Source: an uncultured Bacillota bacterium (GTDB lineage: Bacteria > Bacillota_I > Bacilli_A > Erysipelotrichales > Coprobacillaceae). Taken from it: a stretch of DNA of 59,590 nt. Shown here piece by piece: positions 36,099-44,628 of the stretch. Both the position numbers and the translations under genes were made by a program. Within the stretch, counting starts at the first letter, position 1, and each line of letters opens with the position of its first letter. The DNA lies in NCBI GenBank assembly GCA_949290865.1, contig CASETM010000099.1:1-59590 (forward strand). The letters are read 5' to 3'. The notes under the pieces are model-generated. The model was not told the origin of the DNA and made no database searches. It was given only the letters and a program-made list of their open reading frames with translations.

Positions 36099-36122
36099 TT
36101 GTCAACATCGTTGTAAAATAAT
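36099..36122 (+). repeat. attR: right attachment repeat
   Basis: Matches 13381-13404 at 23 of 24 bases. Read in the leuS frame it encodes VNIVVK and a stop, with ATC in place of ATT. Confidence 0.88.
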
Positions 36123-36139
36123 CACAATTTTATAAAAAT

Positions 36140-36202
36140 ACCAGATATTCATATAATTTTTGATTTTGTTGAAAATACAAATATATGTTATCTGGTTTTT
36201 TT
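36140..36202 (+). terminator. Likely original leuS terminator, displaced
   Basis: CCAGATA (36141-36147) pairs with TATCTGG (36189-36195), with inner ATATA/TATAT pairing, followed by seven T. It starts 18 bases after attR, so before the island arrived it would have followed leuS directly. Confidence 0.6.
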
Positions 36203-36289
36203 AATGGCATAGAAAATCAGTTAGGATTGCTAAGGAAATAAAGATATAATACAATAGTATATGTAAGAAATGGGGGGAGGAAACATTCT

Positions 36290-37015
36290 ATGTTAAAAAT
36301 AGATCATTTAACAAAATCTTATGGCGATTATAAAGCGGTAGATGATTTATCGCTTCATATTAAGGAAGGTGAGATTTATGGCTTTATTGGTCATAATGGT
36401 GCCGGGAAAACAACGACACTGAAATGTGTAACAGGTATTTTGCCTTTCGAAGAAGGAAATATCTGTATTGATGGTCAGTCAATTACAGAAGATCCGGTTG
36501 GCTGTAAGACGAAAATCGCATATATTCCTGATAATCCTGATCTTTATGAATATTTAAGCGGAATTCAGTTCTTGAATTTTGTTGCTGATATCTATAAAGT
36601 CAATCAGCAGGATAGACAGGAAAGAATAAAAAAATATGGTGATATATTTGAACTGTATGACGATCTTGCTCAGCCAATCAGTGCTTATTCTCATGGGATG
36701 AAGCAGAAACTGGCGATTATTGCTGCTTTTATTCACGAACCAAAACTGATTATTATGGATGAACCGTTTGTTGGACTCGATCCTAAAGCAACACACTTGC
36801 TGAAAACAATGATGAAAGAATTCTGTCAGCAGGGAGGAGCAATATTTTTTTCTACACATATTCTGGAAGTGGCTGAAAAACTGTGCGACCGTATTGCCAT
36901 TATTAAACAGGGAAAACTGGTAGTGAGTGGTCTGATGGAGGAAATTACTCAGCAGGAATCTTTAGAAAGTGTATTTTTAGAGTTAGAAGATGATGAAAGC
37001 ACTATTGAAAATTAA
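36290..37015 (+). CDS. ABC transporter ATP-binding protein
   Basis: A 241-residue ATPase: Walker A GHNGAGKTTT near 34-43, a signature in AYSHGMKQKLAI near 130-141 (SHGMK variant usual in this exporter group), Walker B LIIMDEPFVGLDP near 151-163, and a switch His in FFSTHILE. It resembles the ATPases of ABC-2-type exporters with ATP domains that end in an acidic tail. GGGGGAGG at 36271-36279 sets the start. It overlaps the permease gene by 26 bases, so the pair is translationally coupled. The substrate is unknown. Confidence 0.93.
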   Translation: MLKIDHLTKSYGDYKAVDDLSLHIKEGEIYGFIGHNGAGKTTTLKCVTGILPFEEGNICIDGQSITEDPVGCKTKIAYIPDNPDLYEYLSGIQFLNFVADIYKVNQQDRQERIKKYGDIFELYDDLAQPISAYSHGMKQKLAIIAAFIHEPKLIIMDEPFVGLDPKATHLLKTMMKEFCQQGGAIFFSTHILEVAEKLCDRIAIIKQGKLVVSGLMEEITQQESLESVFLELEDDESTIEN

Positions 37016-38585
37016 GCTTTTAAGTTTTTTTAAACAGACTTTACAGAATAAAAAAACGAAACAGAGCAAATTAAAAACAATAGCTATGCTGTTATTGTTT
37101 GCTTATGTTGGTGTTGTCTTTTTAGGAATGTTTTATCTGCTTTTTGATACAATTATTGAACCGTTTCATCTGTTGAATCTTGATTGGCTTTACTTTGCAA
37201 TTATGGCAGTTATGGTGATTATGCTATGTTTTATCGGCAGTGTTTTTTTAACAGAACATGAGATATATGAAGCTAAAGATAATGAACTGCTACTAGCTAT
37301 GCCGATTACCAGCCGCGATATTCTATTATGTCGATTGTTTATGATCCTGATTCTGGATTATGTTTTTGAATTATTGATTGCTGTTCCAGCACTTATCGTT
37401 TATTATCGTCATATGGCAGCCGGTCTGCTACAGATACTGATACTTTTGATCGTGCTTTTTACATTGCCGTTTCTGGTCATGACATTGACAATGATCATGG
37501 CCTGGATCGTTGCCATGATCATGAAAAAGCTTAGACATAAAAATTTAATTGTTCTTGTTTTGTGGCTGTTGTTCTTTGTCCTGTATTTTTTTGGTGTTTC
37601 CAAAATACAGAGCTATATTATGTATCTGGTAGAAAATGGGACATCAATAGCCAGAGCGATTGAAAAAGGGTTATTTCCGATTTATCATCTGGCTGTCGCA
37701 GTTACGGATATAAAGCCACTCAGCCTGATGTATTATCTTTTGACGGTATTTGTTCCGTTTGCGGTCGTTCTCTATCTGCTGACGACAAATTTTATCAGAT
37801 TGACAACAGCCAAGCCAAAACAAAAGAAAATAAAATATCATGAACAGGCATTAAAGCAGAAAAATATACTGTCTTCTTTATTTGTCAGAGAATTGAAACA
37901 CTTTTTGTCAAATCCTATGGTTATTCTTAATGGTGTGATCGGATCATTGATGATTATTATTGCCAGTGCTGCTCTTATTATCTATCAGCAGGATGTGAAA
38001 GATTTTATAGCCCAGATTCCTTTTCTGGACAAGTATTTTGTAGCGGCAGCTTGTCTGTTTTCCATTGCTATGGGTTCACTGAATACGATCAGTGCTTCTC
38101 TTGTGTCATTAGAAGGAAAAAATCTGTGGATTTTAAAAGTGTTGCCAGTGCAGTCTCGGGATGTTCTTATGGCAAAACTGCTGTTGCATTTAAGCATGTG
38201 TCTTCCTGGACATATCATATTTGGCATTGCTGCATCATGGGTATTTCGTTTTGGAATGATTGACATGATGATTGTTGTCATGGTGCCAAACCTCGTTACT
38301 TTGTTTGTGGCATTGAGCGGCTTGTTGCTGAATTTATGGAAGCCTCGTTTTGACTGGATCAATGAAACTGTCTGTGTCAAACAGTCATTACCGGTATTTT
38401 TGACGATGCTGGTGGCAATGGGAATGGTTTTTGGCATAGGCTATGGTTATATCAAACTTTTTACTGATTATATAGCTATTAATGATTATGTTTATATGAT
38501 TTGTTTCGCTTTTGTCTTGATTGATATTGCATTGTATACTTTGCTGATGAGATATGGTGTTAAAAAATGGGAACAGATTTATTAA
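36990..38585 (+). CDS. ABC transporter permease (large ABC-2-like exporter)
   Basis: A 531-residue membrane protein with about 12 hydrophobic segments in two blocks (about 25-255 and 310-525), joined by a hydrophilic linker (KPKQKKIKYHEQALKQKN near 272-289). It has the look of the putative ABC exporter permeases of Firmicutes encoded beside a single ATPase. It starts inside the ATPase gene (an ATG at 36990, with a second ATG at 36993). Transcription ends at a strong hairpin just after the gene. Function is export of an unknown compound. Confidence 0.85.
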   Translation: MMKALLKIKLLSFFKQTLQNKKTKQSKLKTIAMLLLFAYVGVVFLGMFYLLFDTIIEPFHLLNLDWLYFAIMAVMVIMLCFIGSVFLTEHEIYEAKDNELLLAMPITSRDILLCRLFMILILDYVFELLIAVPALIVYYRHMAAGLLQILILLIVLFTLPFLVMTLTMIMAWIVAMIMKKLRHKNLIVLVLWLLFFVLYFFGVSKIQSYIMYLVENGTSIARAIEKGLFPIYHLAVAVTDIKPLSLMYYLLTVFVPFAVVLYLLTTNFIRLTTAKPKQKKIKYHEQALKQKNILSSLFVRELKHFLSNPMVILNGVIGSLMIIIASAALIIYQQDVKDFIAQIPFLDKYFVAAACLFSIAMGSLNTISASLVSLEGKNLWILKVLPVQSRDVLMAKLLLHLSMCLPGHIIFGIAASWVFRFGMIDMMIVVMVPNLVTLFVALSGLLLNLWKPRFDWINETVCVKQSLPVFLTMLVAMGMVFGIGYGYIKLFTDYIAINDYVYMICFAFVLIDIALYTLLMRYGVKKWEQIY

Positions 38586-38591
38586 AGAGAG

Positions 38592-38624
38592 AAAGGACCA
38601 GATAAGTGATTCTGGTCCTTTTCT
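38592..38624. terminator. Terminator after the ABC exporter
   Basis: AAAGGACCAGA (38592-38602) pairs with TCTGGTCCTTT (38611-38621), then T residues. It lies between convergent genes. Confidence 0.85.
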
Positions 38625-38658
38625 ATGAAAAAAACAAGTTTGTGAAGTAACTTATCTT

Positions 38659-39582
38659 TTACTGTTTTTTATTGATATTTTCAAGCAGATCCATGATTGG
38701 GCAATGGGCAAAGCGTAATGCTTCTTCTCTGATGATCTTAAACTGTGGATTATTACATTTTTCTTTGTGATAGCAAAGCGAAAACATACGATGCCATGAC
38801 CAGTCAGCAAGAGTCAGGACGTGAAGCAGGCCCTGATCGATTTCATTTTGAACAAGGCGGGCAGAGATCAGTGTTAGACCATGATTCATGATGACAGCCT
38901 GTTTGATGCTTGACCAGCTGTGACATTGCCATTCAACGGTGTAGGTGATTTTATGATGATGCATAAAATTATCTAACATTGCTCTTGTTCCGCTGCCTTT
39001 TTCTCTAACGATGAAAGGAAGATGCTGCAGATCGTTGAGCGTAATCACATCATATTGAGAAAGTGGATGTTCTTTTGAACAGACGAGAACGAGCTGATCA
39101 TGAATGATGGGCTCATGGATAATATTGTCGTTATGAATGTCTCCTTCTACAATAGCGATGTCTAATTCGTTTGAAAGCAGTTTTTCTTCGATACTGTGAG
39201 TATTGTCGACATAAACTTGAAAATGCATTTCAGGGTGCTTTTTTTCGATGGTTTTAAGCATTCTTGCAGTTACAGCATTTGCAACGGTCAAGGTTGAACC
39301 GAATTTGATCGTCATCTGGTCATTTTTGTTGAAGAACATATTTTCAATGAAATCAAGTTCGTCTAATATTTTATTGGCATGTTCGAGAAACAGTTTTCCT
39401 TCTGTAGAGATTCCTAAGGTGCGGGAATGACGCTGAAACAGTTTGATATGATAGTAGTTTTCTATTTCCTGTATCTTCTGTGAAATCGTCGGCTGTGAGA
39501 TGTAGAGATTTTCAGCAGCTTTAGACATTGATTTGACACGAGCAACTTCGCGGAAAATAGTAAGGTGTTTGATTGTGATCAT
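38659..39582 (-). CDS. LysR-family transcriptional regulator
   Basis: A 307-residue regulator with an N-terminal winged HTH (about 3-62; SMSKAAENLYISQPTISQKIQEIE) and a C-terminal periplasmic-binding-like effector domain (about 90-295), which carries REKGSGTRAML near 192-202, a CysL/CysB-like ligand loop. It is divergent from hemA; the 112-base spacer holds a LysR-type dyad (39642-39658). It is therefore the likely regulator of the hemACL operon, by arrangement rather than by any direct evidence. The effector is unknown. Confidence 0.9.
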   Translation of the reverse strand: MITIKHLTIFREVARVKSMSKAAENLYISQPTISQKIQEIENYYHIKLFQRHSRTLGISTEGKLFLEHANKILDELDFIENMFFNKNDQMTIKFGSTLTVANAVTARMLKTIEKKHPEMHFQVYVDNTHSIEEKLLSNELDIAIVEGDIHNDNIIHEPIIHDQLVLVCSKEHPLSQYDVITLNDLQHLPFIVREKGSGTRAMLDNFMHHHKITYTVEWQCHSWSSIKQAVIMNHGLTLISARLVQNEIDQGLLHVLTLADWSWHRMFSLCYHKEKCNNPQFKIIREEALRFAHCPIMDLLENINKKQ

Positions 39583-39641
39583 ATAGCCTCCGTATTATCA
39601 GAATAATTAATAATATATATTTGTTTTTGTTTATTTTATAA

Positions 39642-39658
39642 TAACACAAATTGTGCTA
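39642..39658. promoter_or_regulatory. LysR-type operator before hemA
   Basis: TAACACAAATTGTGCTA has arms TAaCACAA and TTGTGcTA around a central A, the T-N11-A style dyad of LysR boxes. A -10-like TAAAAT (39662-39667) follows, so the site overlaps the hemA promoter. Confidence 0.6.
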
Positions 39659-39694
39659 TGATAAAATAGATAGAGTTTTAAGGGAGCGATAGTG

Positions 39695-40897
39695 ATGAAA
39701 TTTCTGATGGCTGGAATCAATCATGAAATATTGAATTTGGATGAAAGAAAAGATTTTTATTTTAGAGAAAGCGATAAATATGCTTTTTCAACCTTACTGC
39801 TGGATGAAATGATCGATCAGACCGTAATACTTTCAACCTGCAACAGGAGTGAGGTCTACGTTTTTGTTGATGATGATTTTGCGGATATCGGACTGAAATA
39901 TATTTTCCTGAAATATTTTCATAAAGCTGATACCCCAGTTTATATCAAAAGTGGTGCAGACGCGATATTGTATCTGCTTCAGGTGTCATGTGGATTAAAA
40001 TCGATGGTGATCGGTGAAGATCAGATCCTGCATCAGCTCAAAGAAGCGTATCAATGGTCTTTGCAGCAGCATTTTACTGGCAAAGAGATGAATTTTCTTT
40101 TTCATCAGATCTTAGGGTTTGCTAAAAAAATGAAAAGAGACTATGCCATATCACAGCATCCTTTATCACTTAGCTATATTGGCTATCAGCATATTGTCAA
40201 TGATCTTTTGCCAACGGATAAAGTGATGATATGTGGCAGTGGTGAGATGGCCTCTTTGATGATGGAATATTTAAGTCAGCATGAAATGTATATTGTTAAT
40301 CGAACATTTACCAATGTCAAAAAATATATGAATGAAAAAAGACAGTATGTTCCTTTTGAGGATCGTTATCAGTTTTTAAATCAGGTCAGGCTTGTTGTCA
40401 GTGCAACAGGTTCACCTCATGAAATTTTTAAAGATGAAAAAGTATTTGTCACTCATGATCTGATTTTTTTGGATCTGGCGATGCCTCGTGATGTTGATAT
40501 TCTTCTGGCAAAGCGATTCAAGGTGATCGATATGGATACTTTGCAGTCTTCTTCGAACAGCGAACTAGAAAAAAGAAAAGAAATTGCCTTGCAGATTGAC
40601 AAGGAATGTCAGCTCTTTTTAAATGAACTTCAGGATGGTTTACAGAAAATGAAAAGTGACAGTTTGATTCAAAGAATGCAGGAAAGATACATCGATATTT
40701 CCGAAGAAACATATTCTTTACTTAACAGAAAGCTGGAACTTTCTGCTAAAGAACAGTATATCTTGAAAAAAATATTAAAAACATCATTTTTAAGACTGCT
40801 GAAGGATCCGGTGCGGCTTTTAAAAGAAGGTGATGTTAAACAGCAGGAACAGTACATACAGTTATTAGAAAAAATGATATCGGGAGAAAAATCATGA
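39695..40897 (+). CDS. hemA: Glutamyl-tRNA reductase
   Basis: Reduces glutamyl-tRNA with NADPH to glutamate semialdehyde, the committed step of C5 tetrapyrrole synthesis. The 400-residue protein has the active-site Cys49 in LSTCNRSE, a GEDQIL motif near 108-113, a Rossmann nucleotide domain (KVMICGSGEMASLM near 170-183) and a helical dimerisation tail. ATG 39695 is chosen with AGGGAG at 39681-39686; the ATG-preceding in-frame GTG is too close. Sequence beyond the active site is rather divergent from Bacillus HemA. It overlaps hemC by four bases (ATGA). Confidence 0.93.
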   Translation: MKFLMAGINHEILNLDERKDFYFRESDKYAFSTLLLDEMIDQTVILSTCNRSEVYVFVDDDFADIGLKYIFLKYFHKADTPVYIKSGADAILYLLQVSCGLKSMVIGEDQILHQLKEAYQWSLQQHFTGKEMNFLFHQILGFAKKMKRDYAISQHPLSLSYIGYQHIVNDLLPTDKVMICGSGEMASLMMEYLSQHEMYIVNRTFTNVKKYMNEKRQYVPFEDRYQFLNQVRLVVSATGSPHEIFKDEKVFVTHDLIFLDLAMPRDVDILLAKRFKVIDMDTLQSSSNSELEKRKEIALQIDKECQLFLNELQDGLQKMKSDSLIQRMQERYIDISEETYSLLNRKLELSAKEQYILKKILKTSFLRLLKDPVRLLKEGDVKQQEQYIQLLEKMISGEKS

Positions 40898-41781
40898 GAA
40901 TTGTTATTGGAAGCAGAGGATCAAAACTGGCCCTTGCCCAAAGCGAGGAAGTCAGGCAGGCGCTGTTAAAAACTGATCCAACATTACAGATAGAAATAAA
41001 AGTTATCTCAACGAGGGGAGACCAGATTCTCGATCGACCTTTAGCGATGATTGGGGAAAAAGGACTATTTACACAGGAAATAGAAGCAGGTCTTATCGAT
41101 GGAACAATTGATCTGGCCGTTCATTCGATGAAGGATATGCCAACGGTGATACCCGAAGAATTAATGTTCTGCGGAACAATCAAAGCGAATGATGAAAGAG
41201 ATTGTCTGGTTTTTAATCATCATTATCAAAGTCTTGATGATTTGCCATTAGGTGCAAAAGTCGCGACTGGAAGTTTAAGAAGAAAGTATCAGCTGTTAAA
41301 GATCAGACCTGATTTAAATATCAGTGATATTCGCGGGAATGTCGTTACCCGTTTAGAAAAAATGGTGAATGAAGATTTGGATGCTTTGGTTTTAGCCAGC
41401 GCGGGATTAAAGAGAATCGGTCTGGGAAATAAAATAGGGCATTATTTTGATGTTCGCGATATGATCCCCGCCTGTGCGCAGGGGATTTTGGCGATTGAAG
41501 TTAAAAAGAATTCGAAGCTGCTGGCACTGATCGACAAGATCGTTGATGAAAAGACAACAAAACGTATGAAACTGGAAAGACTGTTTATTGAAACGATCGA
41601 ATGTGGCTGTCACAGTCCAGTTGGTGCTCATGTTGAATTTCAGGATGAGGGAATTGTTTTCGATGCGATTTATGGTAATGAAAATGGTACAAAAATAGAA
41701 AAATATCATGGTCATATATCTGATCATTATGAAGAAAAGATTAGAAATATTGCTTTAATGATGAAAGAAAAAGTTGAATAG
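40894..41781 (+). CDS. hemC: Porphobilinogen deaminase (hydroxymethylbilane synthase)
   Basis: Condenses four porphobilinogen units into hydroxymethylbilane. The 295-residue protein shows IGSRGSKLALAQ at the N terminus, AVHSMKDMPT with the catalytic Asp near 81, SLRRKYQL near 127-134 and IRGNV near 146-150 for substrate binding, and the dipyrromethane cofactor Cys239 in CGCHSPVG. Length is normal. It is coupled to hemA by ATGA overlap and followed 10 bases later by hemL. hemB, whose product supplies its substrate, is not in this cluster. Confidence 0.96.
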   Translation: MRIVIGSRGSKLALAQSEEVRQALLKTDPTLQIEIKVISTRGDQILDRPLAMIGEKGLFTQEIEAGLIDGTIDLAVHSMKDMPTVIPEELMFCGTIKANDERDCLVFNHHYQSLDDLPLGAKVATGSLRRKYQLLKIRPDLNISDIRGNVVTRLEKMVNEDLDALVLASAGLKRIGLGNKIGHYFDVRDMIPACAQGILAIEVKKNSKLLALIDKIVDEKTTKRMKLERLFIETIECGCHSPVGAHVEFQDEGIVFDAIYGNENGTKIEKYHGHISDHYEEKIRNIALMMKEKVE

Positions 41782-41791
41782 GAGACTGTTT

Positions 41792-43087
41792 ATGAATTCA
41801 GATGAATTGTTTAAAAAAGCTTGCCAATATATTCCCGGAGGCGTTAATTCACCAGTGCGTGCCTTTAGAAATGTAGATATGGTTCCTGTTTTTATCAATC
41901 ATGGGAAAAACAGTAAAGTTTATGATGTTGAAGGAAAGGAATATATTGATTATATCGGTTCCTGGGGGCCATTAATTTTAGGACACAGTAATGATGAAAT
42001 CATCAGCAATATAGAACAAGTTTTTCAAAAAGGAACAAGCTTTGGTTTACCAACAGAAAAGGAAATAAAACTGGCAAAAATGATGTGTGATGCTTATCCA
42101 GGAATGGATAAGGTAAGAATGGTCAATTCGGGAACAGAAGCAACGATGTCAGCAATCAGAGTAGCCAGAGGTTATACCGGTAAAGACAAAATTATTAAAT
42201 TTGAAGGTAACTATCACGGGCATTCTGACTGCCTGCTAGTCCAGGCGGGATCGGGAGCGCTGACTTTTCAGGAACCGACAAGTCCAGGAGTGCCTAATGA
42301 TCTGATTAAAAACACTTTGGTTTGCCGTTATAATGATCTGGATGATGTTGTTAAGATGATTGAAAAGAATAAAGGTGAAATTGCCTGTATTATTTTAGAA
42401 CCAATTGCCTGTAATATGGGATTGGTCGAAGGAGAAAGAAGCTTTATCAGAGGATTAAGAGAGCTCTGTGACAAAGAAAATATTATTCTTATTTTTGATG
42501 AAGTTATTTCAGGATTCCGTATTCAATATGACGGAGCGGCCGGCTATTTTGGCGTGGTTCCAGATATGGCGTGTTTTGGTAAAATCATTGGTGGTGGTCT
42601 GCCGGTAGGTGCATATGGAGGGAAAGCTCGACTGATGGATATGGTTTCTCCTTTAGGACCAGTTTATCAGGCGGGAACTTTATCAGGAAATCCTTTGGCA
42701 ATGGAAATGGGAATCAGACAATTGACTTATCTAAAGGATCATCCTGAAGTCTATGTTTATATCAATGAATATGCCAAAAAACTGCAGGAAGGAATGGAGA
42801 AAATCATTGCTGATTATAATTATCCTTGCCATGTGCAAAGATGCGGTAGCCTGTTAACGTTATTCTTTAAAAAAGAGCAGGTCAAAAATTATGATGATCT
42901 CAATAATATTGATCTGCGAGCCTTTACAGCTTATTATCAGGAAATGGTCAGACAGGGAATCATGCTGGCTCCAAGTCAGTTTGAAGGAATATTTATTGGA
43001 TACAAACATAATGATTCTGATTTAAACAAAACGTTGACTGCCTTGGGAATTGCTTTAAAGAAAGCCTTCGGACATGTCAATGATTAA
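41792..43087 (+). CDS. hemL: Glutamate-1-semialdehyde 2,1-aminomutase
   Basis: A PLP-dependent enzyme that makes 5-aminolevulinate from the HemA product. The 431-residue protein has PGGVNSPVRAF near 15-25, the NSGTEATMSAIRVAR segment near 112-126, IFDEVISGFR near 234-243, and PLP-binding Lys264 in CFGKIIGGGLPVGAYGG. ATG 41792 is chosen with AATAGGAGA at 41777-41785; an in-frame TTG at 41774 lies inside hemC. It is the last gene of the hemACL operon, followed by a terminator. Confidence 0.97.
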   Translation: MNSDELFKKACQYIPGGVNSPVRAFRNVDMVPVFINHGKNSKVYDVEGKEYIDYIGSWGPLILGHSNDEIISNIEQVFQKGTSFGLPTEKEIKLAKMMCDAYPGMDKVRMVNSGTEATMSAIRVARGYTGKDKIIKFEGNYHGHSDCLLVQAGSGALTFQEPTSPGVPNDLIKNTLVCRYNDLDDVVKMIEKNKGEIACIILEPIACNMGLVEGERSFIRGLRELCDKENIILIFDEVISGFRIQYDGAAGYFGVVPDMACFGKIIGGGLPVGAYGGKARLMDMVSPLGPVYQAGTLSGNPLAMEMGIRQLTYLKDHPEVYVYINEYAKKLQEGMEKIIADYNYPCHVQRCGSLLTLFFKKEQVKNYDDLNNIDLRAFTAYYQEMVRQGIMLAPSQFEGIFIGYKHNDSDLNKTLTALGIALKKAFGHVND

Positions 43088-43115
43088 AAATGAAAAAGAG
43101 TGATCGTTAAATCAT

Positions 43116-43149
43116 AATACAGCTACTATCATTATAGCTGTATTTTTTT
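43116..43149 (+). terminator. Terminator of the hemACL operon
   Basis: AATACAGCTA (43116-43125) pairs perfectly with TAGCTGTATT (43135-43144), followed by a T run. Confidence 0.92.
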
Positions 43150-43204
43150 GAAAAAGTATTTTGAAAAAATGATAAATTTATTAAAATAGAAATAGGTGAT
43201 GTAA

Positions 43205-44497
43205 ATGGATACAAATATGATAACAGATATGCTTTATGTTAAATCGATTTGTCCTCACTATCATGAAAATCTGTTAGAGATTATTGTTGTATTAAAAGGA
43301 ACGATTACGATTCACAAATTGGATCGGACTGAGATTGTTTCTGAAGGACAGTTTGTAATGGTTAATAAGAACATTACACATTGGATTGAAAGTAAAGGTG
43401 CATATATACTGGTTACCAAGATAAAGTTAGATAGATTCAAACATATCTATGACAAAATTGAATATGTAGAATTCTATTATCTCAAAGAGAGTGTTGATCG
43501 AGATCTTAGAGAAAGACTTAATGCTATTATTATTGACTGTGTTGTCAAAAATTTTGTTTATCAGGTATTTCGGATTGACCAGATGGACAGTTTTTTAAAT
43601 GACAATCAGCTGATGTCTACCTTATATTCTTTTTATCGTTTGAACAGTTTCAGAAAAATCGATGATGAATATGTTTCTAATGAACTATTGGATAGATATT
43701 ACTATGTCGTAGAATTTGTTAATAAACATGTTCATGAAAAAGTTATTGTTGATGATATTCTCAAACATGTTTATATGAATTCGACATATTTTTCACAGTT
43801 TATGAAAAAAATAGGAGGATTAGGATTTAAAGAGTTTGTTTCTTATGTGAAATTTAGCAAAGTAGTTCAGTATTTGATTGGAGAAGAACTGACAATGACG
43901 GAGATTGCAGCGAAAGTCGGTATGACAGATATGAAGTCATTTTATAATTCATTTAAAAGATATTTTCGTATATCGCCTTCTAAATGGCGTAAATCAATAT
44001 CTTATATGAAAAATGATTATATACAGTGTTTTGATGATCAGATTTTTAAAACTTTTTTACATGAATACAATATTGTTAATCATCATATCAATACCATCAC
44101 TAGAGCGTATAAGCGATTGTTGAAATATCAGATGGATAAAATGAATCTTAAAGGAACAAATATGAAAATAGAGCCTTTTGCTGATATGAGGGATTATAAT
44201 CAAAAACACTATCAGGTCTATAAAAATTTTTCTTTACTGATCAGAAAAGCAGATGAGCTAGGAGTGAAAATAGAATTTATTGTTCCTGTTCGTTTTTTAA
44301 AACGAAATGGTCAGGAAAATCTGTTAAGATGTCTACTTTTAGAAAATACCCGAATCTATAGTCCTCAGGATCTGAAAAAATGGTCTATTTCACTATTGGT
44401 TAATGGGAAAGAAGAATTAAATAAAGCAAAAAAAATTCAAAAATCATTATATGAGATTTCTAAAAACTTTATAATAAATATTGATATAAACTATTAA
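43205..44497 (+). CDS. AraC-family regulator with long C-terminal extension
   Basis: A 430-residue regulator. The N-terminal cupin-like sensor (about 15-85; HYHENLLEIIVVLKGTITIH) is followed by a helical linker and the AraC double HTH at about 170-265 (ending MTEIAAKVGMTDMKSFYNSF and RISPSKWRK). Unusually a further 165 residues follow, with no family I can name but resembling the partial GH39-like barrel seen in other gut Firmicutes AraC proteins. It is 130 bases upstream of the SLC13-trx-assT operon in the same direction, and is its likely activator by position. RBS AATAGGTGA precedes ATG 43205. Confidence 0.88.
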   Translation: MDTNMITDMLYVKSICPHYHENLLEIIVVLKGTITIHKLDRTEIVSEGQFVMVNKNITHWIESKGAYILVTKIKLDRFKHIYDKIEYVEFYYLKESVDRDLRERLNAIIIDCVVKNFVYQVFRIDQMDSFLNDNQLMSTLYSFYRLNSFRKIDDEYVSNELLDRYYYVVEFVNKHVHEKVIVDDILKHVYMNSTYFSQFMKKIGGLGFKEFVSYVKFSKVVQYLIGEELTMTEIAAKVGMTDMKSFYNSFKRYFRISPSKWRKSISYMKNDYIQCFDDQIFKTFLHEYNIVNHHINTITRAYKRLLKYQMDKMNLKGTNMKIEPFADMRDYNQKHYQVYKNFSLLIRKADELGVKIEFIVPVRFLKRNGQENLLRCLLLENTRIYSPQDLKKWSISLLVNGKEELNKAKKIQKSLYEISKNFIINIDINY

Positions 44498-44557
44498 AAA
44501 TAATATTATTCCATTTTTTTATATTTCAAAAAAATACCAAACAAAAAAAACACCATT

Positions 44558-44571
44558 TTAAAGCGCTTACA
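44558..44571. promoter_or_regulatory. CcpA (cre)-like site at the sulfotransferase operon promoter
   Basis: TTAAAGCGCTTACA matches the cre consensus TGWAANCGNTNWCA at all but the second position. A TATAAT (44579-44584) follows 7 bases later, so the site covers the -35/spacer region. Carbon catabolite repression is expected by family knowledge, not shown. Confidence 0.6.
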
Positions 44572-44578
44572 TTTAATT

Positions 44579-44584
44579 TATAAT
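44579..44584 (+). promoter_or_regulatory. -10 element of the SLC13-trxB-trx-assT operon
   Basis: TATAAT about 45 bases before the permease start. The -35 position is a poor TTTTAA, which fits a promoter needing an activator such as the upstream AraC protein. Confidence 0.5.
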
Positions 44585-44628
44585 TTAAATGTTAAAAAAT
44601 TAACAAATTAAAGGAATGAGGGAAAATT

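Larger units (their letters stand above)
13381..36122. mobile_element. Integrated genomic island in the leuS 3' end (about 22.7 kb)
   Basis: The island is bounded by the near-perfect 24-base repeats at 13381-13404 and 36099-36122. A Tn916-like excisionase and tyrosine integrase lie next to the right repeat. The DNA inside is clearly more A+T-rich, with long intergenic AT tracts, than leuS or the hem/rnf regions outside. Cargo: three RpiR regulators, transporters, oxidoreductases and several damaged genes. No conjugation or replication genes are visible, so this is an island or a decayed element rather than a complete ICE. The integrase frameshift suggests it can no longer move by itself. Confidence 0.85.
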
